From positions 124,001 to 188,000 of the forward strand of contig NZ_JBHUOQ010000005.1 in assembly GCF_042686195.1 (NCBI RefSeq): a stretch of 64,000 bases of DNA. The letters are read 5' to 3'. This stretch comes from Corticicoccus populi (lineage in GTDB: Bacteria; Bacillota; Bacilli; Staphylococcales; Salinicoccaceae). Positions 9,191 to 17,878 of the stretch are shown piece by piece (the first letter of the stretch is position 1; every line of letters begins with the position of its first letter). Made by a program: the position numbers and the translations under genes. The notes under the pieces are model-generated. The model was given only the letters and a program-made list of their open reading frames with translations, did not search any database and was not told the origin of the DNA.

Positions 9191-10486
9191 CTACTCGAGT
9201 CCTGCACGTTTAAAGATAACATCCACACGCTGCAGATGATGATTTTCATCAAAGCATGCATCTATATCTTCAAGTGCCAGTACTTCAGTAATCCGGCTGT
9301 CCTTCTCGATTAATTCTCTGAACGGTACTTTTGTCTCCCACGATTCCATCGCTTTCGGCTGTACAAGATCATACGCCTCTTCACGGACAAATCCTTTATC
9401 AATCAGCGTCAACATCACACGCTGTGAATAAACAAGACCGAACGTCTTATCAATATTTGCTTTCATATTGTCTTTAAACACTGTCAGGTTATCAACGATA
9501 CCTGCAAATCTGTTGACCATGTAATTTAAAGCAATTGTTACATCCGGCAGCATAATCCGTTCTGCAGATGAATGGGAAATATCCCGTTCATGCCAGAGCG
9601 GCACATTCTCGTATGCCGTTGTTACATAACCACGGATTACACGTGCAAGTCCTGTCACATTTTCACTGCCGATCGGGTTACGTTTATGCGGCATCGCACT
9701 TGAGCCCTTCTGGCCTTTGCCGAACGCTTCTTCCACCTCGCGTGTTTCTGTTTTTTGAAGACCACGGATTTCCACAGCGAACTTTTCTACAGATGTTGCG
9801 ATTAAAGCAAGAACACTGATGTAGTGTGCGTGCCGGTCTCGTTGAAGCGTCTGTGTTGATACTTCCGCATAACCAAGACCAAGGTGCTCACAGACATACT
9901 CTTCCACTTCAGGCGGAATATTTGCGAAAGTACCGACCGCACCGCTCATTTTTCCGACCTCTATTTCTTTTCTGACCTGCTTAAAACGTTCTAAATTACG
10001 CTTCATTTCTGTATACCAAAGCGCCATTTTAATACCGAATGATGTCGGTTCCGCATGCACACCATGCGTTCTTCCCATCATTAATGTTGTCTTATGTTCA
10101 CGCGCTTTATTACCGAGAATTTCGATAAAACGCTCAATATCACGTTCTATAATATCATTCGCCTGTTTAACCATATAACTCTGTGCCGTATCCACTACGT
10201 CCGTACTTGTTAGTCCGTAGTGCACCCACTTTTTCTCTTCACCGAGTGTTTCTGAAACCTGACGTGTAAATGCCACAACATCGTGTCGTGTTTCAAGTTC
10301 AATTTCTTTAATCCGGTCTACATCGATTTTTGCATTCGGACGAATTTTTTTTACTTCATCCATTGGAATAAATCCAAGCTCAGCCCATGCTTCTGCAGCT
10401 AATATTTCGACTTCAAGCCAGGCCTTAAATCTGTTTTCTTCAGTCCAAATCTGAGTCATTTCTTCACGAGAGTAACGAGAAATCAT
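9191..10486 (-). CDS. purB: Adenylosuccinate lyase
   Basis: Acts twice in purine synthesis, splitting SAICAR and adenylosuccinate to release fumarate. The 431-residue protein carries the fumarase/aspartase signature GSSAMPHKRNP and the active-site histidine region GRTHGVHAEPTS. The ATG start has a GGAG site. The gene lies next to the pcrB-pcrA-ligA-camS operon as in staphylococci, with its own promoter downstream of a terminator. Confidence 0.96.
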   Translation of the reverse strand: MISRYSREEMTQIWTEENRFKAWLEVEILAAEAWAELGFIPMDEVKKIRPNAKIDVDRIKEIELETRHDVVAFTRQVSETLGEEKKWVHYGLTSTDVVDTAQSYMVKQANDIIERDIERFIEILGNKAREHKTTLMMGRTHGVHAEPTSFGIKMALWYTEMKRNLERFKQVRKEIEVGKMSGAVGTFANIPPEVEEYVCEHLGLGYAEVSTQTLQRDRHAHYISVLALIATSVEKFAVEIRGLQKTETREVEEAFGKGQKGSSAMPHKRNPIGSENVTGLARVIRGYVTTAYENVPLWHERDISHSSAERIMLPDVTIALNYMVNRFAGIVDNLTVFKDNMKANIDKTFGLVYSQRVMLTLIDKGFVREEAYDLVQPKAMESWETKVPFRELIEKDSRITEVLALEDIDACFDENHHLQRVDVIFKRAGLE

Positions 10487-10520
10487 GTCATATTCGCTCC
10501 TTAATTATTAATCCTTCACT

Positions 10521-10529
10521 ATTATAACA
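10521..10529 (-). promoter_or_regulatory. Extended -10 promoter of purB
   Basis: TGTTATAAT on the minus strand (TGnTATAAT), about 35 bases upstream of the purB ATG and just beyond the preceding terminator. There is no good -35 box, as is common with extended -10 promoters. Confidence 0.5.
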
Positions 10530-10532
10530 GAA

Positions 10533-10571
10533 AAGCGAACATCATAATTGTCATTATTAATAATGTTCGCT
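10533..10571 (-). terminator. Terminator of the pncB-nadE-DUF2179-NETI operon
   Basis: AGCGAACAT / ATGTTCGCT stem with further inner pairing, followed on the minus strand by TTTTCTG. Confidence 0.75.
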
Positions 10572-10586
10572 CTGTTACTTCATATT

Positions 10587-10820
10587 TTATTTCATTAATC
10601 TGCCTTCAAAAATAATCTCCTGATGGCTGACCCGCATTCCGTTACTATCTTTCTTAAAGACAGGTACTTCTTTCCGCCTGACAGGTGTGTAGCCTTCCTG
10701 CCGCATTCTTTCAAGGCAGTCCGGAATGTCTTCATCAGGCAGCACACTAAACTTTTTTCTGTCCGTCTGTGTCCGGTCTAATGTCCTGTTGTTCTGTTTC
10801 TTCTGCTTCTTCCTGTTCAT
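10587..10820 (-). CDS. NETI motif-containing small protein
   Basis: A 77-residue hydrophilic protein. The segment DEDIPDCLERMRQEGYTPVR matches the small uncharacterised Firmicutes family called NETI motif-containing, although the NETI letters read DEDI here. The family function is unknown. The start is uncertain: ATG 10820 overlaps the upstream DUF2179 gene by 74 bases in another frame and has only a weak ribosome site. A GTG 23 codons later, past most of the overlap, would give a shorter product closer to the family's usual size. Confidence 0.65.
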   Translation of the reverse strand: MNRKKQKKQNNRTLDRTQTDRKKFSVLPDEDIPDCLERMRQEGYTPVRRKEVPVFKKDSNGMRVSHQEIIFEGRLMK

Positions 10821-11412
10821 AAATTTCTTCTAACACCTCTTCAACATTTTCCGGCTCATAACTTGCCACTTTACGTCTGCTGACACCTTTAGTCCAGAAG
10901 CCGCCGTTAATTGTTTTTGGTTCATATGCAATAATAAATGCTTTTTCATCGAGTTCTTTTATCGTGTCTATCAGTTTAATCTGATATTTTCTCGGTGTCA
11001 GAATCTGCATGGTTGTTCTTTCACCGTCACGGCCCCACTGTGTACCGTGTGTAACACCGTAACCCAGATTTCTTAAGTGGTTCGGAAAATCCCTGTCTCT
11101 TTCTGCTGTCGTCACGTTCACCACGATATACCCGAGAGCAAGCTTTTCTTCAATTTTAAGTCCGGATAACACACCGACACCAAACCCGAGGGCATAAGCA
11201 ATCACATTTAGCGGCTGGTCCAGATTATCCAGTACGAGACCAAGACCAATAACGTATACAAATGTCTCAAGTATACTGACACCTGCCGCCAGGTAGCGGT
11301 AGCCTTTTGTAATTGCCACGGTTCTTAACGTTAGAAAGCTGACATAAAAAATATTGATAACGAATATTACAAGAACCATCAGCAATGCGCTGTTTGAAAC
11401 TGCTTCTAGCAT
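10747..11412 (-). CDS. DUF2179 / UPF0316 membrane protein
   Basis: A 221-residue protein with three predicted membrane helices in the first ~95 residues (starting ALLMVLVIFVINIFYVSFLT), then a cytosolic DUF2179 domain of the YebE/UPF0316 type (GVTHGTQWGRDGERTTMQIL) and an acidic tail. DUF2179 domains are also found at the end of YitT proteins and may bind a small ligand; the function is unknown. It lies 22 bases after nadE and is probably in its operon. Confidence 0.8.
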   Translation of the reverse strand: MLEAVSNSALLMVLVIFVINIFYVSFLTLRTVAITKGYRYLAAGVSILETFVYVIGLGLVLDNLDQPLNVIAYALGFGVGVLSGLKIEEKLALGYIVVNVTTAERDRDFPNHLRNLGYGVTHGTQWGRDGERTTMQILTPRKYQIKLIDTIKELDEKAFIIAYEPKTINGGFWTKGVSRRKVASYEPENVEEVLEEIYEQEEAEETEQQDIRPDTDGQKKV

Positions 11413-11434
11413 TCTAAATACACTCCCTCACTGA

Positions 11435-12253
11435 TCACTCAGGTAAATGATACCGACTGTACGGCGTCGTACGCTTATGTGCAGTCTTCATATACCAGCT
11501 GACAATTGTTTCAGCATCTTCATCAGACACTTTCTTTCCTTCAAGAAAATCATCAATCGCATGATACGTAACACCAAGTGCCTCCTCATCGCTTAACAGC
11601 GGGCGGTCACTTTCCAAATCTGCAGTCGGTACCTTTTCATACAAGTGCACCGGCGCTTGAAGATATTCCAGGAGCGCACGCCCCTGGCGCTTATTCAGAC
11701 CGAATAAAGGCGTCACATCACATGCTCCGTCGCCGTGTTTTGTAAAAAATCCGGTCACCGCTTCAGCAGCATGGTCAGTTCCAAAAACGATGCCGTTTGA
11801 TGCAGCAGCAATCGCATACTGCACTTTCATACGTTCACGCGCTTTTTCATTTCCTTTAATAAAATCACTCAGATCATAGCCTGCATGTTTCAATGTCTCA
11901 ACACTCTGATCAACCGCCGGCTTGATATCTATTACTGCAGAACGTGTCGGCTGTATAAACCGAAGTGCATCTTCAGCATCACTTTCATCCTGCTGTTTCC
12001 CGTACGGCAGTCTGACTGCATGAAATTCGAGCGTACCGCCCTCACTGTTCAGTTCATTGACCGCAGTCTGTGTGAGTTTCCCGAGAAGTGTCGAATCCTG
12101 TCCCCCGGAAATGCCGAGCACTACAGATTTGATAAACGGATGCTCTGTTAAATAACTTTTAATAAAATCGATGATTTCACGGATTTCTTCCTCAGGATTA
12201 ACGGATGGTTTCACATGTAATTCATTGATAATGGACTGCTGTACTCTATTCAT
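11435..12253 (-). CDS. nadE: NH3-dependent NAD+ synthetase
   Basis: Final step of NAD synthesis: amidates nicotinate adenine dinucleotide with ammonia and ATP. The PP-loop SGGQDSTLLGKL is at about residue 47 and GTDHAAEAVTGFFTKHGDG further on; both are diagnostic. ATG 12253 (MNRVQQS) has TTTGGAG upstream and gives 272 residues; no N-terminal glutaminase domain is present. It starts 4 bases after pncB, which supplies the upstream intermediate. Confidence 0.95.
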   Translation of the reverse strand: MNRVQQSIINELHVKPSVNPEEEIREIIDFIKSYLTEHPFIKSVVLGISGGQDSTLLGKLTQTAVNELNSEGGTLEFHAVRLPYGKQQDESDAEDALRFIQPTRSAVIDIKPAVDQSVETLKHAGYDLSDFIKGNEKARERMKVQYAIAAASNGIVFGTDHAAEAVTGFFTKHGDGACDVTPLFGLNKRQGRALLEYLQAPVHLYEKVPTADLESDRPLLSDEEALGVTYHAIDDFLEGKKVSDEDAETIVSWYMKTAHKRTTPYSRYHLPE

Positions 12254-12257
12254 TGAC

Positions 12258-13709
12258 TCACTCCAAAGTTTTATTGCTTGCATCTTCTATTAAATCTTTT
12301 TTAATCTGCCATAATTCCGTTGATAAATCCACAGGATAGCCTTCCGGATTTAAAAAGCGCTTGTACTCTTCCCACAGCGTGTTGAGGTTCGATTCCAGAA
12401 ACGACTTGATTTCCGGTACACTTTTCGACGTGTATACACACTCCCCGTCAATGAATATATCTTTGAAGAGTTCGACAGGCTTAAAGGCTCTGACCAGTTT
12501 TCTTTTCATTACATGCACCGGATCAAACATCAGAAGCGGCTCTGTCTCATCAATTTGTTCACCGGAGTGCGTGATATATTCTCCTTCCGCCATACCGGTA
12601 TTCGTATTGATAATACGGTAAACATCCTTTTTTGCAGGTGTCGTCACTTTCTCGACATTCCCTGAAATTTTAATACGGTTTTCAAGGACGCCGTCTTTAT
12701 CCGCAATCGCAGCAAGTTTGTAGACAGCACCGAGTGCCGGCTGGTCATAAGCTGTAATCAGCTTAGTACCGATACCCCAGCCGTCAATTTTTGCCCCCTG
12801 CGAGAGGAGGGACAGAATGGTTAACTCATCCAAATCGTTCGATGCAATAATTTTAACATCCGTAAACCCTGCATTATCAAGTAATTCGCGCGCTTTTTTT
12901 GATAAATATGCGATATCGCCCGAATCCAGGCGGATGGCAAGGAAATTAATTTTGTCTCCCATCTCTTTCGCTACTTTAATCGCATTCGGCACACCTGACC
13001 TTAACGTATCAAATGTATCCACTAAAAACACACAGTTTTTATGTGTCGAGGCGTAGGCTTTAAACGCCGTATAATCATCACCGTAAGCTTGAATCATCGC
13101 GTGGGCATGCGTGCCGCTCGGCGGAATTCCGAATAATTTTGCTGCACGGACATTGCTTGTTCCGTCAAAACCGCCGATAATTGCCGCTCTCGCTCCCCAC
13201 ATGGCAGCATCAAATTCATGTGCACGCCGTGTACCGAACTCCATCAATTGACCGTCCGGTAAAATCTGCCGGATTCTGCTCGCTTTTGTAGCAATCAGCG
13301 TCTGGAAGTTTACAACATTCAAAAGCGCCGTTTCAATCAGCTGGGCTTCAGCAAGCGGCGCCTCAACCTGAACAAGCGGCATATTATTAAATACCACCTG
13401 TCCCTCCTCTACTGCACGGACATTCCCTGTAAACTTCAGTGCTTTCAAATATTCCAAAAAGTCCTCTTCATAATCAAGTGTTCTCAAATACTCAATATCC
13501 GATTCACTGAACTTTAGATTTTTCAAATAATCAATGATTCTCTCAAGACCCGCAAATACAGCATAACCGTTATCAAACGGCATCTTTCTAAAATAAAGAT
13601 CAAATACAGCACGACGATCAGCTATACCTTCTTTAAAATATGTTTTCGCCATGTTGATCTGGTATAAGTCTGTATGAAGCATCAAACTATCATCATCGTA
13701 TTGATACAT
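12258..13709 (-). CDS. pncB: Nicotinate phosphoribosyltransferase
   Basis: Salvage enzyme converting nicotinate and PRPP to nicotinate mononucleotide. I chose ATG 13709 (MYQYDDDSLML) because GGAAGGG lies 9 bases upstream; a longer frame starts at 13739. The 483-residue protein has EFGTRRAHEFDAA, which includes the phosphorylated histidine region, and LDSGDIAYLSKKAR. It forms the NAD salvage operon with nadE. Confidence 0.95.
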   Translation of the reverse strand: MYQYDDDSLMLHTDLYQINMAKTYFKEGIADRRAVFDLYFRKMPFDNGYAVFAGLERIIDYLKNLKFSESDIEYLRTLDYEEDFLEYLKALKFTGNVRAVEEGQVVFNNMPLVQVEAPLAEAQLIETALLNVVNFQTLIATKASRIRQILPDGQLMEFGTRRAHEFDAAMWGARAAIIGGFDGTSNVRAAKLFGIPPSGTHAHAMIQAYGDDYTAFKAYASTHKNCVFLVDTFDTLRSGVPNAIKVAKEMGDKINFLAIRLDSGDIAYLSKKARELLDNAGFTDVKIIASNDLDELTILSLLSQGAKIDGWGIGTKLITAYDQPALGAVYKLAAIADKDGVLENRIKISGNVEKVTTPAKKDVYRIINTNTGMAEGEYITHSGEQIDETEPLLMFDPVHVMKRKLVRAFKPVELFKDIFIDGECVYTSKSVPEIKSFLESNLNTLWEEYKRFLNPEGYPVDLSTELWQIKKDLIEDASNKTLE

Positions 13710-13803
13710 TCCATTCAACCCTTCCTGTTTACTCTTCAAATCAGTTATAATCAGTTTACCACGGAATATTCAATAAGTACTACAATTTCAATGGAGGATT
13801 ATC

Positions 13804-14994
13804 ATGCAATTTGACAGCTTTAGAGCACGTTTTATCATACTTTCAATTATCGTATGTATCTCAGGGTTTTCACAAGGGCTTCTGCTCCCGCTGATTTCTT
13901 TTATATTCGAAAGCCGCGGTGTCAGTCCGACAGTAAGCGGACTTCATGCATCAGGACTTTACATCGGCGTCTTCATGTCCGCTCTTTTTATCGAGGCACC
14001 TTTAAGGAAATACGGCTACAGACCGATGATTGTCGCAGGCGGATTACTCGTCGGCATCTGTTTGTTTTTATTTCCGCTCGTTGATTTGATATGGTTCTGG
14101 TTCGTTCTCCGACTGATTGTCGGTGTGGCGGATAACGCACTTCACTTCAGCACACAGACATGGCTGACCCAGTCGACACCGCCTGAAAAGCTCGGGCGCA
14201 TCATTGCTTTTTACGGACTCTTTTTCTCGCTCGGCTTCATGATTGGTCCGAAAGTCAGTGAACTCGTTACCATCGCTGAATTTCTGCCGTTTTTAGTTTC
14301 GGCATTATTGACCATGCTTGCCTGGCCTTTAATATTTTTACTGAAAGATTCCGGCAGTGCAAAACCGGTTGATTCAGGTGTTCCCGCAAGCTTCTTTAAT
14401 ACTGTTAAAAACTTTAAAGCTGTGTTAATCACCAGCTGGGCATGCTTTTTAATGCCGATGCTGTTTGGTGTTTTTGAAGGATCACTGAATACAAACTTCC
14501 CGGTTTTTGCTCTCCGCAATGACTTCTCGATTGCTGAGATCACATGGATTCTGCCGTGCTTCAGCTTGGGTGCAATCCTTTTGCAGGTTCCGATCGGCAT
14601 GCTTGGCGACAAAGTCGGCAGAGGCAGACTCATCAGTATTCTGCTCCTCCTTGGTGCAGTATCATTTGCACTTCTTGAAGTGTTTAACCAGTCATTGATT
14701 ATGATGGTGATTTTATTTATCCTGTCGGGTATCTTTGTCGGTTCTATGTATTCACTCGGCATCAGTTATATGGCGGACGTTACACCGAAATTCAATCTTC
14801 CTGCCGGTAATTTAATCGCCGGAATGCTGTTCAGTATCGGCAGTATCTCAGGACCGATTATCGGCGGCAGTATCATCAGCTATACAGACGGCAGTTATTA
14901 TTTCTCTTTCTTTGCGGTCATCATCAGCATTGTATTTCTTCTGAATCTGTTGTTTTTGATGAAGCATAAAGAGTCACCTTCAGTCACAGACTGA
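13804..14994 (+). CDS. MFS transporter
   Basis: A 396-residue major facilitator protein with 12 predicted helices. It shows the loop 2-3 region EAPLRKYGYRPM and the repeat-2 equivalent GMLGDKVGRGRL, resembling drug- or sugar-efflux type MFS proteins. GGAGG is 6 bases before the ATG. It is divergent from pncB and stands 79 bases before ppaC. The substrate cannot be told from sequence. Confidence 0.85.
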   Translation: MQFDSFRARFIILSIIVCISGFSQGLLLPLISFIFESRGVSPTVSGLHASGLYIGVFMSALFIEAPLRKYGYRPMIVAGGLLVGICLFLFPLVDLIWFWFVLRLIVGVADNALHFSTQTWLTQSTPPEKLGRIIAFYGLFFSLGFMIGPKVSELVTIAEFLPFLVSALLTMLAWPLIFLLKDSGSAKPVDSGVPASFFNTVKNFKAVLITSWACFLMPMLFGVFEGSLNTNFPVFALRNDFSIAEITWILPCFSLGAILLQVPIGMLGDKVGRGRLISILLLLGAVSFALLEVFNQSLIMMVILFILSGIFVGSMYSLGISYMADVTPKFNLPAGNLIAGMLFSIGSISGPIIGGSIISYTDGSYYFSFFAVIISIVFLLNLLFLMKHKESPSVTD

Positions 14995-15073
14995 GTATTC
15001 ACACCTAGAAGAAATCGCAGTCAAGTGATAAAATAATGACTGTATATAAATTAAGAATAAAGGAGTTTCATTT

Positions 15074-15994
15074 ATGAGCGTTAAAATCTTTGGACATCAA
15101 AATCCGGATACCGATACAATAACATCTGCAATTGTCCTTTGTGACATTGAAACACAGCTTGGAAACGACTGCGTCAGCACACGCCTCGGCGGCATCAGCG
15201 CAGAAACCAAATATGCACTCGATTACTTTAATCATGAGGCACCTGAACAGATCGATTCAGTAAACGATAATGACGAGGTTATGCTCGTCGACCATAACGA
15301 ATTCCAACAGTCAGCAGAAAATATTGAAAATGCTGTTGTGCTGAAAGTGTTTGACCACCACAGAATTGCGAACTTCCAGACAGAAGGACCACTGTACTAC
15401 CGTGCAGAGCCGGTCGGCTGCACAGCAACGATTTTAAACAAAATCTATAAAGAGCATAATCTCACTGTATCAAAACAGATGGCTGGTCTGATGTTATCTG
15501 CAATTATTTCAGACACACTGCTCTTTAAATCCCCGACAACAACAGATGAAGATATCGCTGCAGCTGAAGAACTTGAAAAAATCGCAGAGGTTAATGCGGA
15601 TGAATACGGTATTGAAATGTTAAAAGCAGGTGCATCTACAAAGGATAAAACTGCAGAAGCATTAATTACTGGAGATGCAAAAACATTTGCTATGGGGAAT
15701 AAAAACTCACGTATTGCACAGATTAATGTTGTGGATGTTGATGAGGTATTCGCACGAAAAGCAGAGATTGAAGCGGCAATTAATAAAGAAATCGAAACAG
15801 AAGGCTACGATCTGTTCATCCTTGTGGTTACAGATATTCTGAAATCAAACTCTAAAGTACTTGCACTCGGACATGATGCATTGAGCGTTGAAAAAGCATT
15901 TGATGTTACTCTGGACCAGGACACAGCTGTACTGGAAGGCGTTGTTTCCAGAAAAAAACAGGTTGTACCGAATATTACACAGGCATTGTCATAA
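15074..15994 (+). CDS. ppaC: Manganese-dependent inorganic pyrophosphatase (family II)
   Basis: Hydrolyses pyrophosphate in the cytoplasm. DHH-family signatures: GHQNPDTDTITSA at residues 7-19, VDHNE, FDHHRI (the DHH motif), and the C-terminal DHHA2 motif with SRKKQ. The 306-residue length is normal. AAAGGAG precedes the ATG. A perfect hairpin terminator begins at the stop codon. Confidence 0.96.
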   Translation: MSVKIFGHQNPDTDTITSAIVLCDIETQLGNDCVSTRLGGISAETKYALDYFNHEAPEQIDSVNDNDEVMLVDHNEFQQSAENIENAVVLKVFDHHRIANFQTEGPLYYRAEPVGCTATILNKIYKEHNLTVSKQMAGLMLSAIISDTLLFKSPTTTDEDIAAAEELEKIAEVNADEYGIEMLKAGASTKDKTAEALITGDAKTFAMGNKNSRIAQINVVDVDEVFARKAEIEAAINKEIETEGYDLFILVVTDILKSNSKVLALGHDALSVEKAFDVTLDQDTAVLEGVVSRKKQVVPNITQALS

Positions 15995-16021
15995 AAAAAG
16001 AGCCCTTAAGGGCTCTTTTTT
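15994..16021 (+). terminator. Terminator of ppaC
   Basis: Perfect palindromic stem AAAAAGAGCCCTT / AAGGGCTCTTTTT directly at the stop codon. Confidence 0.9.
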
Positions 16022-16121
16022 AATTGGAAGGCTATTCCAAATAATAGTTGAAAGAATGAAAAAATGGTATGAAAATAATATATCATCTATTTTCAGAAAA
16101 ATCAATATAGTTTTTATATTT

Positions 16122-16409
16122 TTATTTATCTAACATCTTTTTCAATATACTCGTTTTTCCTTCTTTTAATCTCTCCTTCGAACAGTCACCTTGAATATTA
16201 TATTCGTAGTTATCCACTGCATTGGAGAATGATACTTCATCAATATAATTCGTTAAATCTTCATCATCAAAACAGGCGGGATGTACAATGACATTCAATG
16301 TGTGGTCTACGATGACCCGCTCTGAATCACTCGTTTCATCTGCAATCGGCAGTGTCAGAACTAAAATAACAATCAAAACAAGTGTTAATATAATTAATAT
16401 TTTTTTCAT
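16122..16409 (-). CDS. Small membrane-anchored or secreted protein, unknown
   Basis: A 95-residue protein starting MKKILIILTLVLIVILVLTL, one N-terminal hydrophobic segment followed by an acidic domain with two cysteines (HPACFDDEDL and QGDCSKERL) that might form a disulfide outside the cell. There is no lipobox. Only a weak ribosome site is visible before ATG 16409; a longer frame starts at 16436. It follows the FolD-like gene on the same strand. I do not recognise a family. Confidence 0.6.
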   Translation of the reverse strand: MKKILIILTLVLIVILVLTLPIADETSDSERVIVDHTLNVIVHPACFDDEDLTNYIDEVSFSNAVDNYEYNIQGDCSKERLKEGKTSILKKMLDK

Positions 16410-16411
16410 GG

Positions 16412-16441
16412 ATAAAACCCGGCACCGTAAAAACAAGTGCC
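16412..16441 (-). terminator. Weak hairpin after the FolD-like gene
   Basis: GGCAC/GTGCC stem with an 11-base loop, then GGGTTTTAT on the minus strand. The stem is short; it may attenuate transcription into the small gene that follows. Confidence 0.35.
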
Positions 16442-16451
16442 TGCTCCTTTA

Positions 16452-17342
16452 TTATTCATTAAAATCTGATGCCTGATCCAAAAACAATACCGGTTCTTTT
16501 TGATGGTCTGTTGCACGCATCAAATTATAGGCAAGCATTGTGGTTGTAATCGCACCGATACCGCCCGGTACAGGTGTAATATAAGATGTTTTCTCTTTCA
16601 CCGCATCAAAATTGACATCCCCGGTCATCTTCCCGTCTTCAGTAAAATTGATACCCACATCGATAACAACCGCACCTTCATTGACATGTGCTTCATCTAT
16701 CAGATTAAGAGCACCCGCTGCACTGATAATAATATCTGCACTGCTGCATTTGTCTTCAACATCATCCGTATATAAATTACATATAGTCACTGTTGCATCC
16801 CGGTTCATTAAAAGAAGTGACAACGGCTTACCGACAACTGCACTGGCACCGACCACCGTGACATTTTTACCTTTTAAATCAATCTCATAATAATCAAGCA
16901 TCTCCATCACTGCCGATGGTGTACAGGGTTCGAGCCTGTCATCTTCCTTCGTCAGTATCTTTCCGAGATTAATCGGTGTCATTCCGTCAATATCTTTTAT
17001 CGGATTCATAATTTCAATCACACGTTTCATGTCAATATGCTTCGGGACAGGCTGCAAAAGCAGAATTCCATTAATTGAGTAGTCTTCATTAATTTCCTTA
17101 AATTTTGATAAAAACGCACGGGCAGACACATCTTCCGGGAAGTGAAAACGTTCTGTATCAATACCTAGTTTTTCAAAACGTTTCACCGCAGCGTTCTCAT
17201 AAGAAACAGCATCCGATAAATCCCCGACACGGACAAATGCAACCCTCGGTGTAATGCCGTGACGCGTGGACTGCTCCAGTGCATTTTTTATTTTCCCGGA
17301 CAATGCGCCCGCTACTTTTTTACCATCCATAATTATAGTCAT
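16452..17342 (-). CDS. FolD-like methylenetetrahydrofolate dehydrogenase/cyclohydrolase, divergent
   Basis: Full-length FolD fold (296 residues from ATG 17342, with GTGGGGGA upstream). Family landmarks: YSINGILLLQPVPKHID, KDIDGMTPINLG, the Rossmann loop GASAVVGKP, and PVPGGIGAIT. Normal FolD makes 10-formyl-THF from methylene-THF with NADP+. Several catalytic or cofactor positions differ from B. subtilis and E. coli FolD. The catalytic Lys of the YVxxK motif aligns to Ala (SYENAAVKRFEKLGI), the VQLPLP glutamine aligns to Leu, and the GRS loop reads GAS. I infer a second, specialised or weakened paralogue; in S. aureus the standard folD lies beside the pur genes. Confidence 0.75.
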   Translation of the reverse strand: MTIIMDGKKVAGALSGKIKNALEQSTRHGITPRVAFVRVGDLSDAVSYENAAVKRFEKLGIDTERFHFPEDVSARAFLSKFKEINEDYSINGILLLQPVPKHIDMKRVIEIMNPIKDIDGMTPINLGKILTKEDDRLEPCTPSAVMEMLDYYEIDLKGKNVTVVGASAVVGKPLSLLLMNRDATVTICNLYTDDVEDKCSSADIIISAAGALNLIDEAHVNEGAVVIDVGINFTEDGKMTGDVNFDAVKEKTSYITPVPGGIGAITTTMLAYNLMRATDHQKEPVLFLDQASDFNE

Positions 17343-17380
17343 CAAAACGTTCCCCCACTGCATGATTTGAATTCATCTAC

Positions 17381-17389
17381 ATTATATCA
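17381..17389 (-). promoter_or_regulatory. Extended -10 promoter of the FolD-like gene
   Basis: TGATATAAT on the minus strand, about 38 bases upstream of the ATG at 17342; no clear -35. Confidence 0.45.
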
Positions 17390-17473
17390 GACTACTCTTT
17401 TACATGTGTTTTGAAAAGGGGCTGTCTGTGTTATGTTATCCTTCAGTGTCCCGTTAAGTTCTTTCAAAATAAT

Positions 17474-17507
17474 AAAAGCCCGTAACGGAAATCCGTCACG
17501 GGCTTTT
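17474..17507 (-). terminator. Terminator of rpmG
   Basis: AAAAGCCCGT / ACGGGCTTTT stem, able to work in both directions, 17 bases after the rpmG stop. Confidence 0.85.
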
Positions 17508-17524
17508 ATACATGCTTCAAACGA

Positions 17525-17674
17525 TTACTTAGTTTCACGGTGAAGCGTGTATTTGTTTAATCTTGGGCAGTATTTTCTCATTTCGATACGCTCAGGATTT
17601 GTTCTTTTGTTCTTAGTAGTGATGTAGTTACGGTCTCCACATTCAGTACAAGCAAGTGTAACGTTTACTCTCAT
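17525..17674 (-). CDS. rpmG: 50S ribosomal protein L33
   Basis: A 49-residue ribosomal protein beginning MRVNVTLACTECGDRNY. It has CTEC at residues 9-12 but only one later cysteine (KYCPRLN), so the second zinc CxxC pair is incomplete, the staphylococcal type. A strong AAAGGAGG site lies 8 bases before the ATG. The gene is monocistronic with its own promoter and terminator and a long structured leader. Confidence 0.95.
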   Translation of the reverse strand: MRVNVTLACTECGDRNYITTKNKRTNPERIEMRKYCPRLNKYTLHRETK

Positions 17675-17809
17675 GATTTACGCCTCCTTTAATATTCTAT
17701 AGTTATACGGCCTCATCTTGTGAGATCAATCAATCAACTGGCCAGTTGATCATCCTGCAGTCAGGATGAAACTTCAATCATAATAGATCTATCTTCTAAT
17801 TAAACCGCC
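17675..17809 (-). promoter_or_regulatory. Structured 5' leader of rpmG
   Basis: About 135 bases lie between the predicted start of transcription and the rpmG ATG. They hold a perfect 18-bp palindrome at 17733-17750 (ATCAACTGG/CCAGTTGAT). Directly abutting it is a stem TCATCCTG/CAGGATGA with a four-base loop at 17750-17769. Neither is followed by a T run, so they are not terminators. I recognise no known ribosomal-protein leader class. Confidence 0.5.
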
Positions 17810-17815
17810 TTATCT

Positions 17816-17844
17816 ATTATACAGGCATCTATTTAATATTTCAA
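17816..17844 (-). promoter_or_regulatory. Sigma-A promoter of rpmG
   Basis: On the minus strand TTGAAA, 17 bases, TATAAT, with TG one base before the -10. A near-consensus promoter. Confidence 0.75.
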
Positions 17845-17878
17845 CTTCTTATTAAAATATCATGACAGGACTTCATTC

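Noticed and set aside
10487..10586. Purine riboswitch or PurR box upstream of purB
   Set aside because: The region is only 100 bases and is fully explained by a terminator and an extended -10; no riboswitch core is visible.
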